Source: Miscanthus floridulus (taxonomy: Eukaryota > Streptophyta > Magnoliopsida > Poales > Poaceae). From it: a DNA stretch of 64,000 bases. This document shows, in pieces, positions 44,165 through 54,783 of this stretch. The stretch is taken from the NCBI RefSeq assembly GCF_019320115.1, contig NC_089587.1:83739406-83803405 (forward strand), in the 5' to 3' direction. Both the position numbers and the translations under genes were made by a program. Position 1 is the stretch's first letter; the number at the start of each line of letters is the position of its first letter. Below the pieces are notes generated by a model. That model saw only the letters and a list, made by a program, of their open reading frames with translations, did not search any database and was not told the origin of the DNA.

Positions 44165-44707
44165 CTACTCATCGTCGGTATCCTTGTCCTCGTCCTCGTC
44201 CTCATCATTGGTATCAACATCATCGTCGTCCTCGTCAGCAGTGATGCGGTTGGCCACCTGCTCAGCATCGACACAAACCAGGTTGCGTCAGTGCTTCTCG
44301 GTGTTATGGGCGGTGCTGATTCCCTATGTCACAATGCTAGTGTCGAAGCCATCTATCCAGCTCTAGTAGCAGGTGAGGATGTACTCTGCATTGTCCGCGT
44401 GATTCTTGTTCATGTAGGCTGGCAGTACTTCCAAGACATTGGTGAGTTGGTGAAAAATGAAGACGTAACTGCTAACCTTTTCCTCCCAAGGTAGGTTGAG
44501 AGTGCCCAAACTGTTGTTCTGTACCACATGCCTAATCTTCAAGAAAGCCTTCCTCATGATGCCAATGGCCCAATCATCTCTATCTCTAAAGGGATCCACT
44601 AGAGCTTCATCTTGATTCACCACGGGCATGGCGTCATCCTCCTTCACCACAGGCATGGCATCATCCCCCACCCATGCGCTCTTCGTAGAAGGCTCACTCT
44701 TCACCAT
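44165..44707 (-). pseudogene. H minus-strand gene, copy B (unrecognised, 181 codons)
   Basis: The gene opens MVKSEPSTKSAWVGDDAMPV at 44705-44707 and closes at TAG 44165-44167 after the acidic tail NDEDEDEDKDTDDE. In between: DPFRDRDDWAIGIMRKAFLK, VSSYVFIFHQLTNVLEVLPA, and ILTCY. A TAG at 44363-44365 (CGA in copy A) and other stops interrupt it. No domain is recognised. The acidic repeats and tail would suit a nuclear protein, but that is inference. Copy A is split by E2. Copies with linked flanks suggest an old transposon gene. Confidence 0.5.
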
Positions 44708-45384
44708 GGCGGTGGCTAAGAGTGAAGTAGGTTTGAAGAAGGCAACCGCACATTCCTGGCGATTTTAGATCTGTAGTGGAAATGGGAGAGCTAGGGGAAG
44801 GAAGGAAAACAAGCGGAGTTACAGAAGAAATCATGGCGATTAATATATTACTACTATAGAGGAGCCATTTGTATTTTTTTGGAACAAAGAGAAGCCATTG
44901 GTGTTGAAATGTTACTACACATGCACGAAAGTCCGACCTGTGTAGGTTTGAACGCGTCTGACACACTACATAGACCTTAGCTTACATTACAAACAAGTTA
45001 AAGTTGCTACAAAATAATGACAACATCCATCCAAAAAGAAATTAACATGTCCATAGACAATCAAAAAATATTGATCCATTTAAACATTTCATGACAGAGA
45101 GATACATCAAATGCAGCTTTATTTACTACTTTGCTAATGACTCCAACTCCGAGAACAAGGAAACCCAAAGAAGATAGGTAGGTCTACCATTCATTTCTGG
45201 AAGGATGTCACGTCTACCATTCTGAACGTAATGTGTAGGGATGACATGAACTTTTTTTTATGTCCATGTTATATGCGATGACAACACTTTCCACCCCAAC
45301 CCCAATAAAGAAAATCAAATTCTATTCTGGGTGAACTATAACCGCTCTGTAGCACGACTAAAAACTAAAGTAACCCCATTGTTT

Positions 45385-46052
45385 CTTATTCTTTCCAAAC
45401 AACTTAGGCAGGCTGATAGTATGCTTCAATGTCCATTTATTATTAGTACCATAGTCTTCAAGGATCCAGATTGAAAGCTTGGACATATTAGGACCACCAA
45501 TAGTACATTGACACAAGTGACCCTGAGCTTGGTGGATGGGGCGTGAAAAACCATGCGGCAAGTTAGGAATTTTCCTCCATGTCTTTCCCTATATATCCAC
45601 AGCAAGTATACAATGGTAACCATCGCAGAACCTAATATAATGCAGACAACCATTAAGAAACACAGTTTCTATTTTTGAAAATGTCAACTGAGCCTCCTTT
45701 CCCTATTTAGATTCCTTAAAGATCCATGTTGCAGTTTTAGATGAGTAGATGTCCACACCCATGCACTGACCATCCTCCTCCATATATCCAAACATATGGA
45801 AGTGTAAGGAGGCTGTCGGATCGAACCCAATCGAGACTCACTAATAGAATGGATTCTAGGCGGCAGTACCTTGAACTCGTGGGTTGCCGGATTGTAGACG
45901 ACATAGCAGTATCCATCAGCCCCAAGGCACCAGCAAAGGATGAGGCCGTTGCAGCAATCTGAGACAGCTACATTATTTATGGTGAAGGGCAAGAAGGACA
46001 GGAGGGGTAAACATCGGAGATGCTGGTGTATGAACGGTCCACAAGATAACAC
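45385..46052 (-). pseudogene. F-box-associated protein fragment
   Basis: The minus strand reads NNVAVSDCCNGLILCWC and YCYVVYNPATHEFKVLPPR in one frame (46052-45800). After a frameshift near 45790 it reads VDIYSSKTATWIFKES, VFLNGCLHYIRFCDG, GKTWRKIPNLPHGF and KLSIWILEDYGTNNKWTLKH. This is the C-terminal beta-repeat domain typical of the large grass F-box family (substrate binding in SCF ubiquitin ligases). The F-box itself is not seen upstream. Two in-frame TAG stops and the frameshift make it a pseudogene. It sits between H and C1, and whether it was carried there by a transposon is not shown. Confidence 0.75.
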
Positions 46053-46159
46053 GTGTTGATAGGGTTAGGTCTGATTTCCTAGTAATGTTTCATGAGCTGT
46101 GACTTTTTAATTACTATACACCACATTAACTAGCAGATTTGATAGATATCAAATATTTT

Positions 46160-46545
46160 CTATAATAATAGGCACGATACAAGTGGCCAGATGCTGAGCC
46201 TGAACTTAAGGACAAATTCATGATGAAGACTCTTGAGGCATGCTGTACAAGTTGGCAACCCAAGAAATCTATGACTTGAGGGTTTATGCAGTAGTGGCAT
46301 ACCAAACAGAAATCATAGAGGAGATCACTGAATTCGAAGAAGCCAAGTTGATCCATTTGGATTACATGAGTACCGTCAAGTGCCTTTCAGTTGGGTAAAC
46401 ATTGATGCTTGGAATGCATTGAGCAATTGGTGGGGATCAGAGGAGTTCAAAACAATGAGTGCCATGAAGCACGTCTATCTAGACCTCAAAGTGTGAATTG
46501 TGGGGGATCAAGCTCAGTCACACGCACACAACAATGCTTGGTATT
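46160..46545 (+). pseudogene. C1 TNPA-like gene, 5' part (PF03004-type domain)
   Basis: After an acceptor-like AATAATAG, the plus strand reads RYKWPDAEPELKDKFMMKTL, then across shifts EEAKLIHLDYMS, SWVNIDAWNALSNWWGSEEF and SRPQSVNCGGSSSVTRTQQ. The W...SEEF...S...GGSSS layout is that of the plant Ptta/En/Spm transposase family (PF03004), which in CACTA elements is the DNA-binding accessory protein. At least two frameshifts and stops are present. The rest of the gene continues at 54784 beyond C2. Confidence 0.6.
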
Positions 46546-46659
46546 GTTGAACTTTGATTATATGCAGTTTTTATTTAATCATATGGCAATATTTTTTAAT
46601 ATAATAATATCCAAGTATTTTGTAGGAGATGACCTCACCACTGGAAAACTGGACTTTGC

Positions 46660-47095
46660 CGAGTGTCTGAGACTTTGCCGAGTGCTTTTTATCGGGCACT
46701 CGGCAAAGCAATATTTTCAGGAGTGCCGCACTCGGCAAAGGTGGCTTTGCCGAGTGCCAGGCACTCGGTAAATCCTGGCTCTCGGTAAAACTGGGCTTTG
46801 CCGAGTGCCGCGGCACTCGGTAAAGATCCCACTCGGCAAAAGGTGGCTAGCCCGTGATGGCGGCCACCTGCCGTCAGATTTTGCCGAGTGCCTAACGGCT
46901 GGCACTCGGCAATTTTTTTTTATTTTTAAAAACTTATTTTGCCGAGTGTCAGCCCCAGGCACTCGGCAGACACTCGGCAATTTTTTTTTATTTTTTAAAA
47001 ACATATTTTGCCGAGTGTAAGCCTTGGGCACTCGGCAAATTTTTTTTTTATTTTTGAAAATCAACTTTGCCGAGTGCCCCCAATGGCACTCGGTA
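46660..47095. repeat. Left sub-terminal repeats of C2
   Basis: TTTGCCGAGTGCC and its inverse GGCACTCGGCAAA occur in close inverted pairs separated by short loops and by A/T-rich spacers such as ATTTTTTTTTATTTTTAAAA. In En/Spm such sites bind TNPA. A second batch lies at about 48020-48320 on the far side of the palindrome. Confidence 0.9.
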
Positions 47096-47099
47096 AAAA

Positions 47100-48010
47100 A
47101 AAATTTATTTTGGGCCCAAATTTTTTTCTGGGGCCTTGTGCCAGTATTTCAAACTCTATTTTAAAATTTGGGGCAATTTTGACTTTTTTTTATATATTTC
47201 ATTAGTTTATTTCATTTCGTCGAATTTTTCAGGATATTTCAAATTTGAACTGCAGGTACATGGAATAATGGACTTTGGTCATCCAAAAATTGATACTCAT
47301 GATATTTAGGGTATGTTTAGGCCGTATCCAAGAACTCACATGAAATCTCGAGCATCTCGTTGACGTAACATGTCGAGGTACTTGCCAGAAATGTGATTTT
47401 AAATTATATAAAATGCAAACGAAGTCCAAAAATCACGAAACTTGTCGAGGCGTCGTGTTATTGCATGTGGAGGCCGTGGTAAAAAATTGAGAAGGTTTTG
47501 AGCAAGTTGTGACATCGGATGCCAAAAACCTAGACATCTCGACAAGTTTTTTACCATGACACATGTGGAGATGTCTGGGTTTTTAGTATCCGACATCACA
47601 ACTTGCTCGAAACCTTCTCAATTTTTTATCATAGCCTCCACATGTGATAACACGACGCCTCGACAAGTTTCGTGATTTTTGGACTTCGTTTGCATTTTAT
47701 ATAATTTAAAAATCACATTTCCGGCAAGTACCTCGACATGTTATGTCAACGAGATGCTCGAGATTTTATGTGAGTTCCTGGATACGGCCTAAACATACCC
47801 TAAATATCATGAGTATCAATTTTTGAAAGACCAAAGTCCATTATTCCATGTACCTGCAGTTCAAATTTGAAATATCCCGAAAAATTCGACGAAACGAAAT
47901 AAACTAATGAAATATATCAAAAAAGTCAAAATTGCCCCAAATTTTAAAATAGAGTTTGAAATACTGTCACAAGGCCCCAGAAAAAAAATTTGGGCCCAAA
48001 ATAAATTTTT
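47100..48010. repeat. Large palindrome of C2 (arms about 440 bp)
   Basis: Inverted repeat with centre near 47554. For example GGGCCC at 47112-47117 mirrors 47992-47997, and GACATCTC at 47533 mirrors GAGATGTC at 47569. The arms are nearly identical, with scattered transitions, and the central loop is only about 28 bp. The pairing extends outward into the sub-terminal repeats. A homologous but diverged palindrome is in C3 (57043-57872). Transcribed, it would form a long double-stranded RNA. Confidence 0.9.
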
Positions 48011-48339
48011 TTTTGCAGAGTGCCATGGGGGGCACTTGGCAAAGTGGGCTTTGCCGAGTGCCGGCCCAGGGGGCACTCGGCAAAGTTGATTTTCAAAAAT
48101 AATAAAAAAAATTTGCCGAGTGCCTAGGCGCTGGCACTCGGCAAAATAAGTTTTAAAAAAATTAAAAAAAATTTGCCGAGTGCCCAAGGCTTACACTTAG
48201 CAAAATATATTTTTTAAAAAAAAATTGCCGAGTGCCCGGGGCTGGCACTCGGCAAAATAAGTTTTTAAAAATAAAAAACATTTTGCCGAGTGCCGACCCT
48301 GGGGGCACTCGGCAAAGTTGATTTTCAAAAAAAAATTGC

Positions 48340-48880
48340 CCTAAAAGCCCACCCCAACCCCGCGCGGCCCAACCCTCACGCCCCCAGCCACGCCCGCTCC
48401 CCCGCGCCCACCCCAGCCGCCGCCGCGCCCACCCCCGCCGCTGTCGCGCCCTCGTCGGCGAATCGCCGCCACCGGCGAGCCCCGCCCTCGCGCCCGCGCC
48501 CGTCGCCGGCCGCGCCCCACCCCAGCCACCGGCCGCGCCCTTCCCCGGAAGCTCCCCGCAGGCCCAGCCCCCCTCGCCTCGGCCGCCCAGAGGTGGCTGG
48601 CTGGTGCCGGCCAGCCATTTCCGACAGTGGCGGTCGTGTCCCAGCCGTCCCTTCCCTGGCCGCGCCGCCCGTAGGAGCAGGGGAGGTAGGAGGAGCCGGG
48701 GAGGAGGGAGAGAAGGGAAGGGGAGAAGAGGAGGAAGAGAAGAGGAGGAAGAAGGGAGAAGGGAGGAGGAAGAAGGAAGAAGGAAGAAGGGAGGGAGGAG
48801 AGGAGAAGGGAGGAGGAAGAAGGAGAAGGGAGGTGGAGAGGGAGAAGGGAGGAGGAAGAAGGGAGGAGGAGCCCCGGCCG
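48340..48880. promoter_or_regulatory. GC-rich then purine-rich block of C2
   Basis: 48340-48610 is C/G-rich with many CpG. 48670-48870 is almost pure G and A on the plus strand. Placed just inside the sub-terminal repeats and ahead of the gene, it matches in position and composition the GC-rich downstream control region of maize Spm, whose methylation controls the element. Long open frames here (for example 48290-48898) follow from composition and are not called. Confidence 0.5.
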
Positions 48881-49106
48881 CTGTCCACGCCTCGTTAGCG
48901 GCGGTGCCGTGCCCTCGGCGCCCCGCTCCCGACTCCGCCCACCATCGGCGAGCACACTAGGTTCGCCCTTCCCTTTTTATTCAAATCATGCAATGGATGT
49001 CGGCCATCGAGCCCTTGTTAGTAGTAATAGTTGTTGTATGTGGTTTTCGGCCATCGAGCCGTTGTTTGTGGATGTTGGCCTTCGTGCCGATCTTTTTTGC
49101 AGGTCT

Positions 49107-49242
49107 TTTGAGGCATTTTTTTTCAAAACGCCTTTCAATATCAATATATAGAGGCATTTTGCAGCTGCCTATAATAGTTTTTAAAGGCATTCTATATAAG
49201 CCTTCAAACATTGATAGTGGTGTTATTAAAAATGCCTCCAAA
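49107..49242. repeat. Small foldback in C2
   Basis: GAGGCATTTTTTTTC at 49107 is inverted as AAAAATGCCTC ending near 49241, spanning about 136 bp with A/T-rich interior. It resembles a miniature inverted-repeat transposon. No clear target duplication. 49243-50346 that follows is A/T-rich with no gene that I can see. Confidence 0.35.
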
Positions 49243-50346
49243 ACCAACTCATACATGTAGAAATTTGCTAGTAATTAATATCAAAACAGCACAAATCCAT
49301 CGAGAAATTAACCAGTGAAAGCACATGTTAACAGCACAATCCAAACATTTATATCTTTCAGGCATACACAGTTATATTTGTAACCAAACACAATCAATAA
49401 GGTAGAAAAATAATCAAATATCTATCTTCAAATGATGTTCCCAGGTCCTTATGTTTAGGTCCTCAATCCTGAATGATGCAAGTTTCTTGCTCCCTTTATA
49501 AGAGTGTCCATATCACAACTATGCATATGCAAGTGTAAATCCATCTAAATATACTATGTTGCCACAGTACCGGCCTTCATCAATGTTCATGAAACCAAAC
49601 TTATGTTACTCCTGCTTGAAACTAAACATGCCCACATCCAGCTATATACATTTTTGTCCTCACTTGGCAATTGCTCCTGCTTGAAACCATACATGTCCCA
49701 ATGAGTGAAGGTATATACACTAGTGTGCTGATGTATTACTGTAAGAGGTAGTACATGAATTTTCAGAAATGACTTCAAAAAACAGAAAACTGGAAGCAAG
49801 AGATGCTTACTTTTAATTGTACTAAAATCGAGATGTTGTTATATGTATGTTGCTTTTGTGGCCCTCTACAGACTTGGATGATGTAAGTTGCTCTGTTTTT
49901 TCTTTACACACTTTCCTCCTTGCTTGCCTGCTTTCTGGTAAACTCTCTGAAGCAACTTTGATCGATCAGAATTTGCTTCCTATTTTTATCAGAATACCCT
50001 TTCAATTAAACAGAAAACCTAACTAACCCTTTCAGATTTATTATTAGCAAGGTTGCATGCCTGTAGTTTGGACCAAATGAACCATTTTTTGGGTGCTAGC
50101 ACAGTTTATAGTGCTAAAGAGACAACTATGAACAAAAATGAAAAATGGAAGGTTTACCAGTAATATAAGTATGAAAAACTGGTGAATGATGTTAAAAAAA
50201 CTACATATTTTCTCAATCGCCATAGTCAGGACTGGACCAAAGTCCATATATATGCTTGTGAAAAGCACAACCAGGTACACACCTATAGTTCAGTAGAAAA
50301 GAAAAATACAGTAAAAGATGCCATTATAAGTTGGTGCAGGTCTTAC

Positions 50347-50770
50347 CAGTGCTCCACCCTCGAGGAGCAACTCATTTGTTACTGGATCTTTCTGGATGGC
50401 AGCGGTAAGACCAACGCCACTGCTCCCAAGTCCGGTGGTCTACACTCCTCTTGGTGCAACATTGATGATATGCTTCAGAAGTTGACTCTTTGCAACACCA
50501 GGATCTCTCATCTAGCATATGTGCAGGTCTCCTCTGATCTGTGCATTTACATTTCAGTCAATAATGGGATGTGAACAGTTGGAGAGAACAAAGCCTTGTT
50601 TGGAAATGAAAGTCATACTGATTCCTAGCTACACCAACAAGCAGCAGTGCTTTTTTGACATGTTCATGGCCAAATATTTTAGGTGCCAAGCTTGCCAACT
50701 TAATATAGATATCACCTTCCTCGCCCAATTGGCCAACATCACCTAGTTCATATCATCCATAGTTTTGCAG
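50347..50770 (-). pseudogene. MCM7: Captured MCM7 helicase gene fragment
   Basis: Two exon pieces on the minus strand. One (about 50627-50770) reads [26 protein letters not shown] and [11 protein letters not shown]. The other (50347-50538) reads [48 protein letters not shown] and LLLEGGAL, ending at a proper donor GTAAGA; it is preceded by CAG. This is the ATPase core of the replicative helicase subunit MCM7, around the Walker A motif. The first glycine of Walker A is arginine here, and two TAG stops are present. An intron remnant is retained, so it was copied as DNA. It lies antisense to the transposon gene. 50771-51239 shows no further exon. Confidence 0.85.
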
Positions 50771-53206
50771 TCGCGAATCAGATAGCTGCAGAAGACAAAT
50801 GGATCGCATGGCATGAACCTCGGATGACTTACTCATATTTTTTTCTTTATGAGAGCATTTAGCTAGTGAATTGAATAAACCAAAAGCAGAAATCTGAAAG
50901 CAGCTTCCCTTAGAAGCTAACTGTAGAGTACATTGATACAGAAATGGCAATAACAACAGAAAAGTAGAGGCTATTGTCCTGCAAAGCAACTAAAAAGAAA
51001 AACAACTCAAAGTGCAAGAAAGCTACAATTAGATACATGCCCTGCGTTGATAATTAGATAGACAGGAAAATTATTGGACTGTATTTTTAGTTGGAGACGC
51101 AAAATTATGTAGCTCCAAGAATGATTAGGACTATTATGTAGTATAAGTGTATAACAATAATCCAATATCCTTATATCCACAAAAGCGCAACCGTTCATTC
51201 TTTGTTCATTCTTTGTACATTGCAGGTGATAGAACAAAGATGGTGGGCAACCGTTCACCGAGGCAGGTGCTCTCGGTGTACCAGAGGCTACACCCTCCTG
51301 ATGGAGGCGAGGGGACGTCTTCGCCCCCAGCGACGAGAGTAGGCCCGGGTCGCCCCAGCACGGGGAGGGAGAGGGGGAGGGGCCGAGGTCGCCCCAGGAG
51401 GGACCCGCCTCCTCCCCCGTCTCTCTACCAGCCGGAGGACCCGTCTCCTACCCCGGAGGACCACGTGGCGGCCACGGGCACGACCACAGACACTCTGTCG
51501 GGGGATGAGGGGACTCAGCAGACGGAGGACAGTTCTGCTTAGTCGGCTCCCTACCTGCGAGGTCCCACAAGCCTTCCTCCGGTTCCGCTTCCTAACCGAT
51601 GCCCATTGGTTCGTCCTGTGGGAAGAAGGTAAGTAACTATAGATGTTATCACTAGTACTTCATATGATACATTGAAAATCAAAAGAGAAACTGATAATTT
51701 TTCTTAATCGCTTATGCAGGGGCTGGCTAGTTCTGTCGGGTGCTCTTGACCCCCCACGCACCCCCGCTACCATCCTGGGATGTCTGTGCAGGAAACACTT
51801 CCCCGACCCTGTGGACTTGAAAGAGGGGAGGTGGGAGCCGGCCTGGTCATGGGACAGGTACAAGCTCGGCTCGGATGACGAGCAGGACAACAAGCAGGAG
51901 CGGGTTTTGGCGGACTTTTGGGTAAGTGTCTCACAACATAGCTCAATACATCTCCTCCATTGCTTAAGTCTTTTATTGAAATAATGAACGGATACATCGT
52001 GTTTGTATGCAGAGGTACTTCAAGGCCGAAGAAGGTTGAGAGACCCTGGCGGATCAGATGGCACACAGAGCCTGTAAGAAGTACGTCGGCGACATGATTC
52101 ACGAGGCGCGACTCCAGGCCCACGTCGACTACTACAGGTCCATCAAGAAAGAGCCCCTCAACAAAACCGGCGCAAGAAAGGTGGCGCTGACCAAGGAGCA
52201 GTACCTTCAGGTAGGTGAATAATATTGATTCGTTTTGAGATTTAGTAGGTCCAGAATTGATCTTCTTATATGTCAAACACTTGATGATGTGTAGGTGTCG
52301 GCCTCGTGGTGCATGTCGCATAGATCGGCATGGTCGAGGATCGTGGACAGGTACCTTGACCCGGCGTACATCGCAAAGCACGAGCTAGGCAAGCGGAAGC
52401 GGGCACTGAGGACCGGTCCAACTCACCACCAAGGCAGCCGCAACCTCCCCGCATTCAAGCGGGCACTTGTACGAGATGTCATTTATCTATTCTAACGCTC
52501 AATTTTCCCTGATTTCTAATCATCTTGCCATCTTTCTCGCAGGAGGTGGCACACCCGGACGTGCCGGTGTTGGAGTTTGGGGCATGGGCTGTGTCCCACA
52601 TGGGCCCAGTGAAATCTGGTGTCGTCTTCAACCCAGATGCCACTGCCCAGGCTTACTCCGACCCGAGCATCCACGCTAAGGTCAGAGACTACACGGAGGC
52701 GGTTAGGGCGCTCCGTGGCTCAGATCACAATATAAGCACTGAGCCCCTTGAGACAGAGGTGATCGTGAGGCTGGGGCAAGGCAGGAAGCACGGGCGGTTG
52801 TGGATTACAGATGGCACCGACTCCTCAAGCTCTGCACCCTCTCTCTCCGACGTGAGGGCACAGAGCACGACCAGAAGCCTTCCCATACGTGCACGGCCTA
52901 CTCCAACATTGTCGCGGGTCGACGAACTTCAGGTAATTCCAGTTTCACTCATCGTACATTGAACGTTACACACATTGATCAGATTTGCAATACTGAAACA
53001 TGTGATTGAAACACTGCAGGTCGAGTTGGCAGAGACAAGGGAGACGCAAGCGCACCTGACCACAGAGCTGGAGGCCACGAAGAAGCAGATGGCGAACATG
53101 TATCAGATCATGCAAACCATCGGGCAAGCATCGGTTGTCTAAGTGCAGTTGCCAGCTCCAGCTCCGGTTCGACACTTCACTCTTGTGAGTATGAAAGTTT
53201 AATGCG

Positions 53207-53370
53207 TTCGTGCCGTTGGGATTGTCGGCCTTCATGTCGTTGTGATTTTCGTCCTTCGTGCCATTGGGATTGTCGGCCTTCGTGCCGTTGTGATTGTCGG
53301 CCTTCGTGCCGTTGTGATTGTCGGCCTTCGTGCCGTTGGGATTGTCGGCCTTCGTGCCGTTGTTTCTTGC
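53207..53370. repeat. 24-bp minisatellite in last intron of the C2 gene
   Basis: About 6.5 copies of TTCGTGCCGTTGTGATTGTCGGCC with small variants. Single related units occur in the leaders of C2 (49060-49090) and C3 (58668-58700), so the array grew from a sequence already present in the family. Open frames over it are repeats in other frames. Confidence 0.85.
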
Positions 53371-53380
53371 AGGTTGGAAA

Positions 53381-53399
53381 CCTCCCCGTGTAGGGGAGG
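53381..53399 (+). other. Conserved short hairpin motif in C2
   Basis: CCTCCCCGTGTAGGGGAGG, a 7-bp stem with a 5-base loop, followed by TGCTGCCGAAATTTTCAAT. It sits just after an acceptor-like TTCTTGCAG. The same block is in C3 at 58742-58760, where C-G is T-G in the stem, still pairing in RNA. Role unknown. Confidence 0.6.
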
Positions 53400-53732
53400 T
53401 GCTGCCGAAATTTTCAATTTTGAGTCTAACACATGTAATCTCTTCTCTTTTGTGCAGCCTCCGTCGACGGGTTCAAACAATCCCGCTACCGTGTCACCGG
53501 CGGCTGATCGTGTCAACCCTTCGCCGCAGTCCGGTCCTTCACCGCAGTTCGGGGGGCCACACCTGCAGTCTCCGTCGCCGCAGTAGGGATGTTGAACTTT
53601 GTGATGTTGAACTTGTAATAATAAACTTGTGATGTTGAACTTTGGTGCATTTGTGATGGATTTTCGATGGATTTATTAAATATGCGTGTGCTTGTGATAT
53701 ATAATGCATGTTGGTGATATAGATGTGATGAT

Positions 53733-53737
<5 letters not shown>

Positions 53738-53812
<75 letters not shown>
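53738..53812. repeat. AT dinucleotide microsatellite
   Basis: About 37 copies of TA, after the end of the C2 gene and before the right sub-terminal repeats. A frame across it on either strand gives poly Ile-Tyr, not a gene. Confidence 0.95.
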
Positions 53813-53815
<3 letters not shown>

Positions 53816-53854
53816 CTGTTACAATGGAATATAATTTTTTTTAATTCTCGGGGT

Positions 53855-54490
53855 CTTTGCCGAGTGCCATGGGCAAGGCACTCGGCAAAGATTTTTAAAA
53901 AAAATATAAAATTTCTTTGCTGAGTGCCTCGCCGCGGCACTCGGCAAAGTATTTTTTAAAAAAAATTCAGAAATTCTTTGCCGAGTGCCTAAACAGGGGC
54001 ACTCGGCAAAGAAATTATTTTAAAAAAATAAAAAAAACTTTGCCGAGTGCCTAAACAGGGGCACTCGGCAAAGTAATTAAAAAAAAAAATAAAAAAAACT
54101 TTGCCGAGTGCCTGGGCAAGGGCACTCGGCAAAGTACTTTTTTAAAAAAATAAAAAAAAACTTTGCCGAGTGCCTGGGCTGGGGCACTCGGCAAAGTAAT
54201 TTTTAAAAAAATAAAAAAAAAATTGCCGAGTGCTGGGTCGGGCACTCGGCAAAATAACCGTTAACGGCCGGCGCCACAACGGCCGAAATATTTTGCCGAG
54301 TGCCGCCCCAAACACTCGGCAATTTTTTTTTTTATTTTGCTGAGTGTCCCGATAAAAAGCACTCGGCAAAGACCCTTTGCTGAGAAAAATTTTGCCGAGC
54401 GGACTTTGCCGAGTGCTACACTCGGCAAAGCCTTTGCCGAGTGCAAAGGGCTCTTTGCCGAGTGTAAAAACACTCGGCAAAGCCACGACC
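53855..54490. repeat. Right sub-terminal repeats of C2, with a 60-bp tandem array
   Basis: Between about 53975 and 54250 units of about 60 bp recur about five times: CTTTGCCGAGTGCC, a short loop, GGCACTCGGCAAAG, then a spacer of A and T. Each unit can fold into a hairpin with a 14-bp stem. Outside the array single sites continue to the terminus at 54500. Confidence 0.9.
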
Positions 54491-54783
54491 TCCAGCAGTG
54501 CCTATGGAAGGCCATTTAGTTTAATTGAGGGGTTTGCTGTTCACATGGGAGCATCTAAACAAGCAGTGGCAGATAGTGAAGGCAATGAGCTACCTCCACT
54601 TGCCTAGTTCATTTTTATTGGCTAAACAATGAACTTTGGTATAAACAAGTTTACTGTGCTTAGTTCATTTTTATTTATAAAAATTTAACCTATTGGCTGC
54701 AGCCTAGAAGATTCTGTTTCAAACTATTTACTGTGTTCAGTCCACCTTTACTTTCATAAAAAATAACATTTTCCATGTTTTAG

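Larger units (their letters stand above)
39902..45060. repeat. H unit copy B, interrupted by E5
   Basis: 39902-40696 and 43839-45060 together match 8631-9887 plus 38179-38715. Shared landmarks are CAAGTCTCAAGCATGTCA, GTGCTCATAAGAAA-like sequence, AGATCAGAAAGAGAA, GGACCTGATCT and ATACATCAAATG. The copy holds the undivided minus-strand gene at 44165-44707. An extra 18 bp (CTGGCTACCAAATGACCA) is present at about 43850. The nature of the unit is unknown. Confidence 0.6.
51240..53586 (+). pseudogene. TNPA-like gene of C2 (seven exons)
   Basis: Exons: 51240-51629, 51720-51921, 52013-52210, 52295-52468, 52543-52932, 53020-53184, 53458-53586, each with GT..AG borders. Exon 1 is rich in G, R and P. 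Exons 2-4 carry YKLGSDDEQDNKQERVLADF, ARLQAHVDYYRSIKK and WCMSHRSAWSRIVDRYLDP, the plant En/Spm accessory-protein layout. Exon 5 has EVIVRLGQGRKHGRLWITDG. Exon 6 is a coiled coil (LAETRETQAHLTTELEATKK). The final exon is P/S/Q-rich. Stops: TAG 51540-51542, one TGA in exon 3, TAA 53140-53142, and a phase slip between exons 1 and 2. It is only lightly damaged. The product probably binds the TTTGCCGAGTGCC sites, by analogy with TNPA. Confidence 0.8.
46636..54500 (+). mobile_element. C2: CACTA transposon (7865 bp)
   Basis: Ends CACCACTGGAAAACTGG and CCTCCAGCAGTG form imperfect terminal inverted repeats leading into TTTGCCGAGTG on both sides. Both flanks are CCT (46633-46635 and 54501-54503), the 3-bp duplication expected for CACTA. 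Order: sub-terminal repeats, a large palindrome, GC- and purine-rich block, foldback, antisense MCM7 fragment, TNPA-like gene, minisatellite, AT tract, sub-terminal repeats. No TNP2 transposase is found, so it would need one supplied in trans. It is inserted in the C1 gene. Confidence 0.92.

Noticed and set aside
46564..47205. Frames rich in CRVPxxxTRQ/ECLxxGTRQ-like repeats (also at 54000-54600, 56560-57040 and 63100-63760)
   Set aside because: These are translations of the TTTGCCGAGTGCC sub-terminal repeats in various frames, not proteins.
48290..48960. Long open frames of about 200 codons on both strands
   Set aside because: They follow from the C-rich then G/A-rich composition. Frames on both strands are open together and no domain is visible.
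50182..50574. 130-codon plus-strand open frame
   Set aside because: It overlaps the minus-strand MCM7 exon, which explains the openness; the plus-strand product has no recognisable feature.
53539..53940. Open frames rich in Ile-Tyr
   Set aside because: Translation of a TA microsatellite.
53855..54490. Regularly spaced short repeats that could suggest a CRISPR array
   Set aside because: The repeats alternate in orientation, lie at both ends of an element with CACTA-type termini and 3-bp duplications, and the sequence is a plant nuclear genome.
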